NCBI GenBank assembly: GCA_052318935.1
Contig: JBQRKO010000017.1
Source: Niallia sp052318935
Lineage (GTDB): Bacteria; Bacillota; Bacilli; Bacillales; Cytobacillaceae
Length of the DNA: 64,000 bases
Direction: 5' to 3' (one strand)
The notes under the pieces: generated by a model
The model's database searches: none
Seen by the model: the letters and a program-made list of their open reading frames with translations, nothing else
Told to the model about the DNA's origin: nothing
Position numbers and translations under genes: made by a program
Shown: positions 26,214 through 34,020 of the stretch, one piece after another
How the letters are laid out: every line of letters begins with the position of its first letter
Position numbering within the stretch: the first letter of the stretch is position 1

Positions 26214-26984
26214 CTATACATGTTCAGCATTTGCAGAATGTTGAACAGAATGATCTTGCAAAAATGATTGAAATTGAAAATCTGCTTCATATGCTCGAAT
26301 AATATGTTGTCTTGTAAACACTTCACGAACAGGGCCTACTTTAATAACGGTTTTATTTAACAAAATAAGGTCATCAAAATATTTCTCTACTTTACTTAAG
26401 TCATGATGAACTACCACTACCGTTTTGCCTTCTGCTTTTAATTCCTTTAATATTTGGACAATAACTTCCTCACTAGCCATATCAATTCCGACAAAAGGTT
26501 CATCTAAAAGAAAAAGTTCAGATTTTTGAGCAAGTGCTCTCGCCATGAAAACACGCTGCTGCTGTCCTCCAGATAACTCTCCGATTTGCCTTTTTGCGAA
26601 ACCTTCCATCCCCACTCTTTGCAAACATTTATATGCCCATGCTATTTCTCGTTTACCTGGGCGACGAAAAAGACCGAGTGTCGGATATGTTCCTAACACT
26701 ACTGTATCTAATACAGTAATTGGAAATGTCCAATCAATATTGCTTCGTTGCGGTACATAAGCAATTCTTTTTTTATTTTTCTTTACTGGTTCATTGAAAA
26801 TTTCAACCTTTCCTCCATCTTTCGGTGTTAATTCCAGTAATGCTTTGATAAAAGTTGATTTTCCTGCACCATTTGGACCTACCACACCAATTAATCTTCC
26901 ACTTTCTAAATCAACATTCACTTGATATAAAGCAGGATTCCCATTATATGAAACGGCTAAATCTTTCACTGAAATAATTTTCAT
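26214..26984 (-). CDS. mntB: manganese ABC transporter ATP-binding protein
   Basis: A 256-residue ABC ATPase: Walker A GPNGAGKST, Q loop in YVPQRSNIDWTFP, signature LSGGQQQRV, Walker B LFLLDEPF, switch His in VVVHHD. YVPQR-IDW-FP is characteristic of the Mn/Zn/Fe import ATPases. It is the first gene of mntBCA; the start ATG follows GGAGG. Expression is probably repressed by MntR with Mn(II) through the box at 27031-27050. Confidence 0.93.
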   Translation of the reverse strand: MKIISVKDLAVSYNGNPALYQVNVDLESGRLIGVVGPNGAGKSTFIKALLELTPKDGGKVEIFNEPVKKNKKRIAYVPQRSNIDWTFPITVLDTVVLGTYPTLGLFRRPGKREIAWAYKCLQRVGMEGFAKRQIGELSGGQQQRVFMARALAQKSELFLLDEPFVGIDMASEEVIVQILKELKAEGKTVVVVHHDLSKVEKYFDDLILLNKTVIKVGPVREVFTRQHIIRAYEADFQFQSFLQDHSVQHSANAEHV

Positions 26985-27030
26985 AATATCCTCCCTTGCG
27001 TTAGGACAAATTATTTAAACCGATAAAAAT

Positions 27031-27050
27031 ATGTTTACCTAATGCAACTT
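27031..27050 (-). promoter_or_regulatory. MntR-like operator before mntBCA
   Basis: On the minus strand GTTGCATTAGGTAAAC, with flanking A/T, closely resembles the Bacillus MntR boxes (pattern TTTGC-TnAGG-AAAC). It is about 50 bases before mntB. MntR represses Mn uptake when manganese is plentiful. Confidence 0.7.
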
Positions 27051-27172
27051 TTAATAAAATTCTAACAGATAGTTATTCTCATGTACAGAATTTTTGTGTA
27101 TTTTTAAAATGTTTTTTATAGGAAAATAATATTATTATAAATTAGCTGTTGATATATAGCTTCTTTTATTAA

Positions 27173-27495
27173 AGCTACCCTGAAAAGTAGTTCCGCAGCG
27201 TGAATACACTACGCTTTCCGCGGGCGAGCGCCGAGCCGCTTCGTCGCTACGCTCCTGCAGGGTCTCGTCTGTCTCGCTTTCCCGCAGGAGTCTTCGTGTA
27301 TTCACGCTGCTCTGCGCTATAAATGTGGAGACTGCTTCTTTCCATGCGCCATGGTGCAAATTTTCTTGCATGGGTGTCTACCCTGAAAATAAGCTCTGTT
27401 AAAAGGGGTTTTCTGAAGCTTATCGCTCGATTTCCGCGGAAGGCAAGTGGATTCCCTGACTATTCATAAATCAACAATAGAATTTAACAGAGCCT
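27173..27495 (-). repeat. dispersed mosaic repeat, copy E
   Basis: An inverted near-identical partner of copy A: the same core (GGCGAGCGCCGAGCCGC, CTCCTGCAGGGTCTCG, CCCGCAGGAGTC), the same flank with ATAAATGTGGAGAC, and termini AGCTACCCTGAAAAG and, reversed, GGCTCTGTTAAATTC. It lies between the mnt promoter and the aldolase-like gene. It is not coding, although short frames are open. Confidence 0.85.
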
Positions 27496-27501
27496 TTAAT
27501 A

Positions 27502-27542
27502 AAAAAACTGCTGAAACCAAATTGATTTCAGCAGTTTTTTTA
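27502..27542. terminator. bidirectional terminator-like hairpin
   Basis: AAAAAAACTGCTGAAA pairs with TTTCAGCAGTTTTTTT with a 9-base loop. It is separate from the terminator of the aldolase-like gene, so it may end a short minus-strand transcript (27563-27658) or be an orphan. Confidence 0.75.
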
Positions 27543-27562
27543 TTTATCACTTCCTATTTACA

Positions 27563-27658
27563 CTAAGCGGGAGTTTCTTTTAGGTAGAGTTCGGTCATTT
27601 GCATCCCAATTTTTGTTACTATTCTCCTTGATTCAGTATTCATATTATTTTTCATCAT
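27563..27658 (-). CDS. possible 31-residue ORF between two terminators
   Basis: It runs from ATG at 27658 to TAG at 27563 and is predicted to begin MMKNNMNTESRRIV and end LYLKETPA. It is bracketed by terminators at 27667-27694 and 27502-27542, which gives it its own transcription space. It has no clear ribosome site or recognised family. It may be a small protein, the tail of a lost gene, or noise. Confidence 0.2.
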   Translation of the reverse strand: MMKNNMNTESRRIVTKIGMQMTELYLKETPA

Positions 27659-27666
27659 ACAAAAAA

Positions 27667-27694
27667 TGAGGAATACTACAAAGAGTACTCCTCA
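27667..27694 (-). terminator. intrinsic terminator of the aldolase-like gene
   Basis: TGAGGAATACT and AGTACTCCTCA pair with one mismatch; the minus-strand tail is TTTTTTG. It lies 16 bases after the stop codon. Confidence 0.85.
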
Positions 27695-27709
27695 CTTATT
27701 TTTATCTTC

Positions 27710-28663
27710 TTATTTTACAGTCGTTTCTACTGTTGTTAATTGGTCATAAAATGCCTTGTAACGATCTTTATTTTCACCATTTCTTAACGCCATAGCCGAA
27801 CGTGGATGTTCGTTTAATTGACCAGTGATCGTATACGGGATAATATAGCCCCATTCCACTTCTTTTCGCAGTGGAATCATTAAGTTTTCAATAGCTTCAT
27901 ATATCGGTTTAACATTATACTGAGGATCCTTTAAATAACCTAATAGTAGCTCAGTTGGACAATTTCCTGCTGCTCGTCCCATTCCAAAAACAGAACTATC
28001 AAGATATTGAACACCGTTTTCGATGGCAGTCAATGTATTCGAAAAAGCAAGCTGCATGTTATTGTGTGCATGAATGCCGAATTTTTTATTTGGGCATTGT
28101 CGGCTGAATTTATCCGCTAAATAAGCGATATCTCTTGGATATAAGCTACCATATGAATCAACGATATAAGCAACATCGACGCTGCTCTCATTTAGTTTAA
28201 TAAGTGCTTCTGATAAATCATGCTCCATCGCATTTGAAACAGCCATAATATTGACAGCTGTTTCATAGCCTCGGCCTTTAAAGATATTATTTAAGTCAAT
28301 CGCTTTATCAACATCTTTTAAATAACAAGCTATACGAATCATATCAAGATGACTTTCTTCACAAGGCAATATATCATTTTCATCCACTCTACCAATATCA
28401 ACAAGAGCAGAAAGCTTTGTATGCTGTTTATTTGGAATGACTTCTTTTAAAAAGTTTTCATCGAGAAAACGCCATGGGCCAACCCCTTCTGTTGATACAA
28501 GGTTTGGTGAATTTTTATAGCCAATTTCCATAAAATCCACACCAGCAGCGTTTAAATATTTATATAAATCACGGACAAAATCAACGCTAAAGTCCCAATT
28601 ATTAACAAGTCCACCATCACGAATCGTGCAGTCAATTACTTGACTTTTTTTTGAATTAAACAT
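27710..28663 (-). CDS. DRE-TIM metallolyase, HMG-CoA lyase/hydroxy-oxovalerate aldolase-like
   Basis: A 317-residue TIM-barrel enzyme with the family's opening motif IDCTIRDGGLVNNWDF (the DRE/RDGG element), VDSYGSLYP, and the metal-binding HAHNNMQLAFSNTL. VFGMGRAAGNCPTELLLGYL marks the C-terminal half of the aldolase barrel. The DRE-TIM superfamily includes 4-hydroxy-2-oxovalerate aldolase, HMG-CoA lyase and citramalate-type synthases. Enzymes of this size without the C-terminal communication domain are usually annotated only as aldolase-catalytic-domain proteins. The start ATG follows GGAGGTTTAT. It is a single gene, and its substrate is unknown. Confidence 0.85.
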   Translation of the reverse strand: MFNSKKSQVIDCTIRDGGLVNNWDFSVDFVRDLYKYLNAAGVDFMEIGYKNSPNLVSTEGVGPWRFLDENFLKEVIPNKQHTKLSALVDIGRVDENDILPCEESHLDMIRIACYLKDVDKAIDLNNIFKGRGYETAVNIMAVSNAMEHDLSEALIKLNESSVDVAYIVDSYGSLYPRDIAYLADKFSRQCPNKKFGIHAHNNMQLAFSNTLTAIENGVQYLDSSVFGMGRAAGNCPTELLLGYLKDPQYNVKPIYEAIENLMIPLRKEVEWGYIIPYTITGQLNEHPRSAMALRNGENKDRYKAFYDQLTTVETTVK

Positions 28664-29034
28664 ATAAACCTCCAGAAAAGCAAGATAGATTTATTCTACC
28701 CTATTTCATTTTTTATTTAAACTAAAATTTAAAGAAACATTGGAATTTATTCAATAATTTCTTTGATTAATGTGTTTAAAATAAATTAAGGAGAGAAGAT
28801 TCCCACTTCTAGTTATCAACTATGTGGTACACGACTGCAATGATAGGTTGCATTACTAGAGAATATCTTAGTTAACTTCTTCCAAAAGAAATGATAATAT
28901 TAGAGTATGTTTATATGTTCAAAAAGGGAACAAATTAGAAGTAAGCCAACTGAGAAATTAAAGGCTTTAGTTTGATGACTTTTTGAACATCCTCAATGAT
29001 GTCAAAAGTTTATTTAAAAGGAGCTTTGGTTGCC
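28664..29034. other. divergent intergenic region before the phosphoesterase gene
   Basis: About 370 bases. The left part should hold the promoter of the aldolase-like gene. The right part holds the structured leader described at 28915-28990. No ORF with a ribosome site is seen. Confidence 0.5.
28915..28990 (+). ncRNA. possible structured 5' leader of the phosphoesterase gene
   Basis: ATGTTCAAAAAG (28915-28926) and CTTTTTGAACAT (28979-28990) are perfectly complementary over 12 bases. They enclose an inner AAGCC...GGCTT hairpin and purine-rich loops. The element ends about 45 bases before the start codon. This could be a cis-regulatory RNA or just a dyad; it matches no riboswitch class I can name. 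Confidence 0.3.
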
Positions 29035-29754
29035 ATGAAAATTGCGTTCATTTCAGACATACATGGAAATGCAGTTGCACTTGAATCCGTACTAGAAGAT
29101 ATAAATAAGAAAAATGTTGATAATATTTATGTCCTTGGCGATCTTTGTTATCGAGGACCAGAGCCTAGACGTTCCCTTGATTTAGTTCGCAGCTTAAATA
29201 CAAGTATTATTAAGGGAAATGCCGATGAATGGGTTATACGAGGCGTTCAAAAAGGGGAGGTTCCTGATAAAGTATTGGAATTAATGAATCTTGAACGAGA
29301 ATGGATAGTCTCCAAATTACAGCAAAGTGATATTGACTACTTGGAAAGCTTGCCTACTGAACTCCATTTTGAAGCAGAAGGCGCATCTATTCATGCTTTT
29401 CATGCAACACCAACTAGTCTATTTGATGTCGTTCTTCCAAATACGGATGATACAGTTATCCAAGAAACATTAATGTCGAGGACAGATTCTGAAGTCTACA
29501 TATATGCGCATATACATAAACCGTATATTAGATATATTAACGGTAAAATAATCATGAATATTGGCAGTGTTGGGCTGCCTTTTGATGGATTAACAAAAGC
29601 TTCATATGGCTTAGTTGAAATCAAAGAAGGAAGTATCAGCACCTCGATTGAACGTGTTGATTTTGATCAAGAAAAAGTGATTCACCAATATACAGAAGCG
29701 AACTATCCGAATGCAGAAATGATGATAAATGTTATAAAAAATGCTCGAATATAG
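29035..29754 (+). CDS. metallophosphoesterase, calcineurin-like (YfcE-type fold)
   Basis: A 239-residue phosphoesterase with the binuclear metal-site motifs in order: MKIAFISDIHGN (D-x-H), YVLGDLCYRGPEP (GDxxxRG), IIKGNADEWV (GNxD/E), HAFHATP and YAHIHKPYIR (GHxH-like), then INIGSVGLP-type MNIGSVGLP. It probably acts in the cytoplasm on phosphodiesters or nucleotides. The chosen ATG at 29035 starts directly at the domain; AAAGGAG lies 11 bases before it. The frame stays open upstream. A strong terminator follows, so it is monocistronic. Confidence 0.88.
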   Translation: MKIAFISDIHGNAVALESVLEDINKKNVDNIYVLGDLCYRGPEPRRSLDLVRSLNTSIIKGNADEWVIRGVQKGEVPDKVLELMNLEREWIVSKLQQSDIDYLESLPTELHFEAEGASIHAFHATPTSLFDVVLPNTDDTVIQETLMSRTDSEVYIYAHIHKPYIRYINGKIIMNIGSVGLPFDGLTKASYGLVEIKEGSISTSIERVDFDQEKVIHQYTEANYPNAEMMINVIKNARI

Positions 29755-29793
29755 GCCATTGAATATGTTTGGAATCACAAACGATAGATAAAG

Positions 29794-29837
29794 AGGATGA
29801 GTTAAAATCCAAAAAAGATCTTGATCTCATCCTTTTT
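29794..29837 (+). terminator. terminator between convergent genes
   Basis: AGGATGAG (29794-29801) pairs with CTCATCCT (29826-29833) and is followed by T residues on the plus strand. It serves the phosphoesterase gene and possibly the convergent HAD gene. Confidence 0.75.
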
Positions 29838-29842
29838 ATGCA

Positions 29843-30478
29843 TTATGAAGGAGTATACCCAATAATCTCCGCTATTTCATCAGGCTTATTAACGGAATAA
29901 TCAGGATTCTCTACATGAGCAATTTCAGCAGCATCATAGCCCCAACCTACCCAAATAACTTTCACCCCTACCTTTTTGCAGGCGACAATATCACGGCATT
30001 CATCCCCAACATAAATCACTTCCGATGGTTGAAGCCCATGAGATTTTAAAAACTTGCTGATTATTTTATCCTTTCCGAAAATACGGCTTGAACATAATAC
30101 TTCTTTAATACTGTTCAATTTATTGTTCACTAAAAATTCACGAATATTTTTTTCTGCATTTGAAGAAATAATTGCTGCTTGATAGCCCGACTCTTCTAAA
30201 TTTATCAGCAATTCTTTCATTCCATCAAACAACTTAATCTCTGTGATTGATTCTCTATACAATTTTAAAAGCTCAGGCATAAATACAGGCAGTTTATACA
30301 TAGGAAACTGAACTAATTTGCTTCTTTCTTTTATCGAAAGCCTTCTTATCATCTCATAGTCTTCGATTTTTAGCTTCTTGTATTTATATTTCTCTGAAAG
30401 TTGATTCCATGCATGTAAAAAAGCCAATTTAGAATCGGCAATTGTTCCATCAAAATCAAAAATAATATATTTTATCAC
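29843..30478 (-). CDS. HAD-family phosphatase, phosphoglycolate-phosphatase-like
   Basis: A 211-residue haloacid dehalogenase-fold hydrolase. Motif I is IIFDFDGTIADS with the nucleophile aspartate near residue 8, motif II AAIISSN, the lysine of motif III around KDKIISKFL, and motif IV VIYVGDECRDIVACKKVGV. The helical cap between motifs I and II is class C1. The start is a GTG at 30478, six bases after AAGGAG; the ATG 18 bases earlier overlaps that ribosome site. Subfamily members act on phosphoglycolate, sugar phosphates or nucleotides. The substrate is open. Confidence 0.88.
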   Translation of the reverse strand: MIKYIIFDFDGTIADSKLAFLHAWNQLSEKYKYKKLKIEDYEMIRRLSIKERSKLVQFPMYKLPVFMPELLKLYRESITEIKLFDGMKELLINLEESGYQAAIISSNAEKNIREFLVNNKLNSIKEVLCSSRIFGKDKIISKFLKSHGLQPSEVIYVGDECRDIVACKKVGVKVIWVGWGYDAAEIAHVENPDYSVNKPDEIAEIIGYTPS

Positions 30479-30530
30479 GTTTATCTCCTTTTTCACTCTG
30501 CATTTTAAAAATAATTCCCGTTTTTAACTA

Positions 30531-30741
30531 GGCTGTTTTCGTATAGATTGTTGCTTTTAAACGCGCAGCCTGCATACACTTCGTCCGTTTAGCGAGCGTC
30601 GAGCCTCCTCGTCGCATACGCTCCTGCGGGGTCTCGTCTTTCTCGCATTCCCACAGATGTCTACGTGTATGCAGGCTGCTAAGAAACGCTTTTCCATATG
30701 ATATATATATGTAAAAAACAACAAACTTTGAGAAAACAGCC
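30531..30741 (+). repeat. dispersed mosaic repeat, copy F (simplest form)
   Basis: It has clear terminal inverted repeats: GGCTGTTTTCGTATAGATTG at the left end, and GGCTGTTTTCTCAAAGTTTG reading in from the right end. One core lies between (GCGAGCGTCGAGCCTCC ... CTCCTGCGGGGTCTCG), itself flanked by inverted CAGCCTGCATACAC/GTGTATGCAGGCTG. At about 211 bases with no ORF it has the form of a small palindromic, MITE-like element. Confidence 0.88.
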
Positions 30742-30884
30742 TTTATCTATTAGAAAATAATATAAGAGTTTCCTCCATTTGTAAATAAAAGAACTCTAGT
30801 AAGGAACAGTGCTTCTGTTTTTAGGGAAACGAAAGAAAGTAAAGTATTTCTGACTATTTGTTAGGCCCCTGCAGATAGGACCTC

Positions 30885-31895
30885 TTATGTATCATCTTTC
30901 ATTAACCTTTCTTTTGCAATCAATTGATAGGACTGAATTCGGTCTTCTGGATCATGAGTAATGGTTACAATCATAATCTCATCTGCATGATATATTGCTT
31001 TTAAGTGACGCAGTTTCTCGTTTACTTCTTTTGGATTGCCTATGATCATTTTTTGTTTCATTTTTTCGATTCTTTCTTTTTCTTGATTGTTTCGCATATA
31101 TTCGATTGCTTCTTCTCTGGAAGGAACACCTTTTTCTCCTTTTCCCTCTCCTCTTTGTAAGGACCAGACAAGGGAACTGAAAGCAATTTCTTCTGCTTTT
31201 TCCATTGTTTCTGCACAAACAGCGGAAACTGTTAAGATAACTTGTGGCATATCCCCATGTTTTTTTGGTATAAATGCATCTCTATACTGTTGAATAATTT
31301 CAGCACCATCTTTATCACTCATAAATTGCCCGAATGCGTAGGCAATCCCTTTTTGTCCGGCAAGCAGCGCACTTTTTTTGCTTGTGCCTAGAAGCCATGG
31401 CATTGGCGGGGCTTTCGGTAAAGGGGAAGCTGTCACCTTTGCAAACATATGGTCAGATGGAAAATCATTTTCTAAAAAACGCAGCAAATCTTCTACTAAA
31501 TTTGGCAGTGCCCATACTTGCTGCAAAAAATTGTCTGTTAACGCATTGGTTGCTTCTGCTGATCCACCAGGAGCTCTTCCAATCCCAATGTCTATGCGGC
31601 CAGGAAACAAGGTAGACAAAATATTATATGTTTCAGCTACTTTATATGGGCGATAATATGGCAGCAAAACCGCCCCTGCGCCGATACGAATCTTTTCCGT
31701 ATTTGCTCCAATATAACTCAACATCACTTCTGGAGCTGAACATGCAAGTCCAGGTAAATTATGATGCTCGGCAATCCAATAGCGAGTATAACCAAATGAT
31801 TCTCCAGCTTGTGCTAATCTCATCGATTGCTGAAGAGCCTCTTCTGCTGTTTGATTGGAGGAAATAGGTGATTGATCCAATATGCTTAGCTTCAT
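30885..31895 (-). CDS. LLM class flavin-dependent oxidoreductase
   Basis: A 336-residue luciferase-like monooxygenase fold protein of the group annotated 'MsnO8 family' or YceB/YvbT-like. It opens with KLSILDQSPISSNQTAEEAL and has FGYTRYWIAEHHNLPGLACSAPEV, IRIGAGAVLLPYYRPYKVAE, RIDIGIGRAPGG and PWLLGTSKKSALLAGQKGIAYAFGQF. These sites bind reduced flavin. The physiological substrate is unknown. The ATG at 31895 overlaps the TGA of the upstream DUF3219 gene by one base, and GGAAG lies 9 bases before. The pair is translationally coupled. Confidence 0.88.
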   Translation of the reverse strand: MKLSILDQSPISSNQTAEEALQQSMRLAQAGESFGYTRYWIAEHHNLPGLACSAPEVMLSYIGANTEKIRIGAGAVLLPYYRPYKVAETYNILSTLFPGRIDIGIGRAPGGSAEATNALTDNFLQQVWALPNLVEDLLRFLENDFPSDHMFAKVTASPLPKAPPMPWLLGTSKKSALLAGQKGIAYAFGQFMSDKDGAEIIQQYRDAFIPKKHGDMPQVILTVSAVCAETMEKAEEIAFSSLVWSLQRGEGKGEKGVPSREEAIEYMRNNQEKERIEKMKQKMIIGNPKEVNEKLRHLKAIYHADEIMIVTITHDPEDRIQSYQLIAKERLMKDDT

Positions 31896-32197
31896 CACGA
31901 TTGTCTTCCTTCTTCATGTTTCATTTCACGAATACTTAATGAAAATTCACCAACTTTTCCTTTTTTATACAAATTAGTTATAGACGTAGAATATTGATGA
32001 ATCGCCCCCCGAAATACGAGGTCTTTTTCAGGAACAGAAACATGAAACATTCCTTTATACAGCAGTGTCGTTATATCATGATAGTCCTCACTTGTTACAG
32101 AAAAAACAACAGAAATTTGATGTAATCCATTTATTTTTTCTTCCTGATAACTGTTTACATCAATTGATGTATGATCTAAAACGATTGCTTTTACCAT
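31895..32197 (-). CDS. DUF3219 family protein, YkvR-like
   Basis: A small 100-residue cytoplasmic protein, beginning MVKAIVLDHTSIDVNSY and containing DLVFRGAIHQYSTSITNLY. It fits the DUF3219 family (B. subtilis YkvR), which has no known function. A strong GGAGG lies 9 bases before the ATG. It is the first gene of a two-gene operon with the flavin-dependent oxidoreductase. The overlap of stop and start codons suggests the two products are made together. Confidence 0.8.
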   Translation of the reverse strand: MVKAIVLDHTSIDVNSYQEEKINGLHQISVVFSVTSEDYHDITTLLYKGMFHVSVPEKDLVFRGAIHQYSTSITNLYKKGKVGEFSLSIREMKHEEGRQS

Positions 32198-32231
32198 ATT
32201 CAGTTCCTCCTTTTTTATTAATTATACAATT

Positions 32232-32261
32232 AAAAAAGGCGCTTCCTATATAGAAAGCACC
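32232..32261 (-). terminator. terminator of the TolB-like propeller gene
   Basis: GGCGCTTCC and GAAAGCACC pair around a short loop (one wobble or mismatch); the minus-strand side runs into TTTTTT. It lies between the propeller gene and the DUF3219 operon promoter. Confidence 0.7.
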
Positions 32262-32286
32262 TCTCTTATATTACAAAAATATTAAA

Positions 32287-33594
32287 CTACTTTTTTCTTT
32301 TCCCAAAAAATCTCAAAGCAAAAGCATAAATAAACACAATCAGTGTACAGCCTAATAATGATGCTGAGATCATGGCAACCGCAATTCCGTACCAAGGATC
32401 GATGAGTACGGTCACAACGAAACTAGCGATAAAGGCTGTAACGCTTAGACAAAAGCTGATGATAACAGGTAAATAGCTTTTTTTGCTCTGTATATATTGA
32501 TAAGTGGACCATAATCCTACTAAAACAGTATACAAAATAGCTATCGTTATGCCATTAACAAGTTGATTTACCATTTGAATCAATCGGTGGCTATCATTAG
32601 GCTTTGCTATATCGAAGGAAATGGTTTGTAATTTTTTCGTTCCTAAATCCACCGTAATGAAATCAAATTTAGACGGTTCGTTTGGCCAATTCGTATTTTT
32701 CAAAATAGCTGCTTTATTCGTTTTATGAAAAAATCGAGGGGATGCGACTGATGCTTTCAAGTTTGTCAGCCTTTGTGTTTCCCCATTTCTCGTATCCATT
32801 AAAAACAGTTCATACTCAAAGAGAGATTTGTTTTCTGATTCTTTCGAAACTGCTGTATAAAGCATATTTTCGCCATTCGTAGATAATTGAGGAGAGTAGC
32901 TGTCCTTTGGCAAATGTTTCGTTAGTATAGATTCCTTCGCTTTTCCTTCTTCTAATGAATAGGAATAGAATTTTTCTTTTCCGTCAAAAGAGCTAAAATA
33001 TATTTCTTTGCCATCTAATGATACCGAAAGAGAATTCATGCTGAAGTAATCTGCATTTGTTAATTGTTTTTCGTCTTCTCCATTTGTGTCAATAGAATAT
33101 AACTCATAGCCCTCTTTCGTTTCTTCTTCTGATTTTTTAAATTCATCAGCAGGCATTGCTATATAATAAATCGTGTCATCAGCAGGAGAATAAGTCGCTT
33201 CGGAAACATGCATTTTGTTCGATACTAGTTTCGTAGGATTGCTTCCATCACTATTTATCGTATAAAGGGAATTAATTCCGTCTGCATCTTTTGATAAAAA
33301 TACTATTTTTGTGCTATCATGGGAAAATCTTGGGTTATGATGCCTTTCTGTTTCCCCTTCTGTTAATTGCTTTACGTTTGTACCATCTGCATTTGCTAAA
33401 TAAATTGCTTCTTTCCCATCCTTATAATAAGAAAACACATATGTTGCATCATCTGCAGAAATATCAAAACTATCTCCTAATCCAGTAAAATACTGATATG
33501 GATCATCGTCACGCAAAAAACTATACACAATGGATGTGATAAGAAAAATGGAGATGATTGCTATTGTCCAAAGTAGAAATTTCTTTTTTTTCAA
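32287..33594 (-). CDS. membrane-anchored TolB-like beta-propeller protein
   Basis: A 435-residue protein. One N-terminal transmembrane anchor (about 7-27) is followed by an extracytoplasmic propeller of PD40/WD40-like blades: AIYLANADGTNVKQLTEGE, NSLYTINSDGSNPTKL, YELYSIDTNGEDEKQLT, ELFLMDTRNGETQRLT. Each blade repeats the D-G-N-x-x-x-L pattern of TolB and DPP IV. Three hydrophobic segments (about 350-428) close the chain, which is unusual for TolB proteins and would tether both ends to the membrane. Function is unknown; it may bind peptides or cell-wall ligands. It forms a single-gene transcript. Confidence 0.8.
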   Translation of the reverse strand: MKKKKFLLWTIAIISIFLITSIVYSFLRDDDPYQYFTGLGDSFDISADDATYVFSYYKDGKEAIYLANADGTNVKQLTEGETERHHNPRFSHDSTKIVFLSKDADGINSLYTINSDGSNPTKLVSNKMHVSEATYSPADDTIYYIAMPADEFKKSEEETKEGYELYSIDTNGEDEKQLTNADYFSMNSLSVSLDGKEIYFSSFDGKEKFYSYSLEEGKAKESILTKHLPKDSYSPQLSTNGENMLYTAVSKESENKSLFEYELFLMDTRNGETQRLTNLKASVASPRFFHKTNKAAILKNTNWPNEPSKFDFITVDLGTKKLQTISFDIAKPNDSHRLIQMVNQLVNGITIAILYTVLVGLWSTYQYIQSKKSYLPVIISFCLSVTAFIASFVVTVLIDPWYGIAVAMISASLLGCTLIVFIYAFALRFFGKRKK

Positions 33595-33794
33595 ATTTCC
33601 AGTCCCCCTTTCACAGTTGGTTCTTTTTATGTACTTACTACATCATTTCCTTTTATACACGGTAACCCAATTCTTATTTCGAAATAAATTTTCACCATTA
33701 GGGAAAATTTACTCTTATCGATATAATATAACTTCTTCCTTTAATCGTCAATTTTTCACAAAAAAAAGAATTGTTTTTTTCTCTCAAACCTCTT

Positions 33795-33983
33795 TTATAT
33801 CGCTGGTTGAAATTTAAACTTAACTAGTGCCAATACAGTAGGTTCTAATTCTTTTACTGCCTCAAGAGAAACGATTGAAGTAAGATTTTTCCCAAAATAT
33901 TCTAGCTACTTGTTTCCAACTCTTGTTTCTTCAAAAGCTGCAGCAATGGCAATAAAGTCTTTTAATTTTAATTCTTTAACACA
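33795..33983 (-). pseudogene. C-terminal remnant of an unidentified protein
   Basis: A 62-codon minus-strand frame with one in-frame TAG (33906-33908) and a TAA at 33795-33797. It reads ELKLKDFIAIAAAFEETR, then after the amber EYFGKNLTSIVSLEAVKEL, ending KFQPAI. Sense on both sides of the stop suggests a decayed gene tail. Family not recognised. It lies downstream of the foreign DoxX gene and is probably what remained when the locus was rearranged. Confidence 0.45.
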
Positions 33984-34020
33984 TCAAACACCGTTCGAAA
34001 ATGGAACGGTGTTAAAAAAG

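Noticed and set aside
33987..34016. AACACCGTTC/GAACGGTGTT hairpin as a terminator of the DoxX gene
   Set aside because: The stem is perfect, but on the minus strand the T-run precedes the stem rather than following it, and the plus strand has A residues after it. Not a canonical terminator in either direction.
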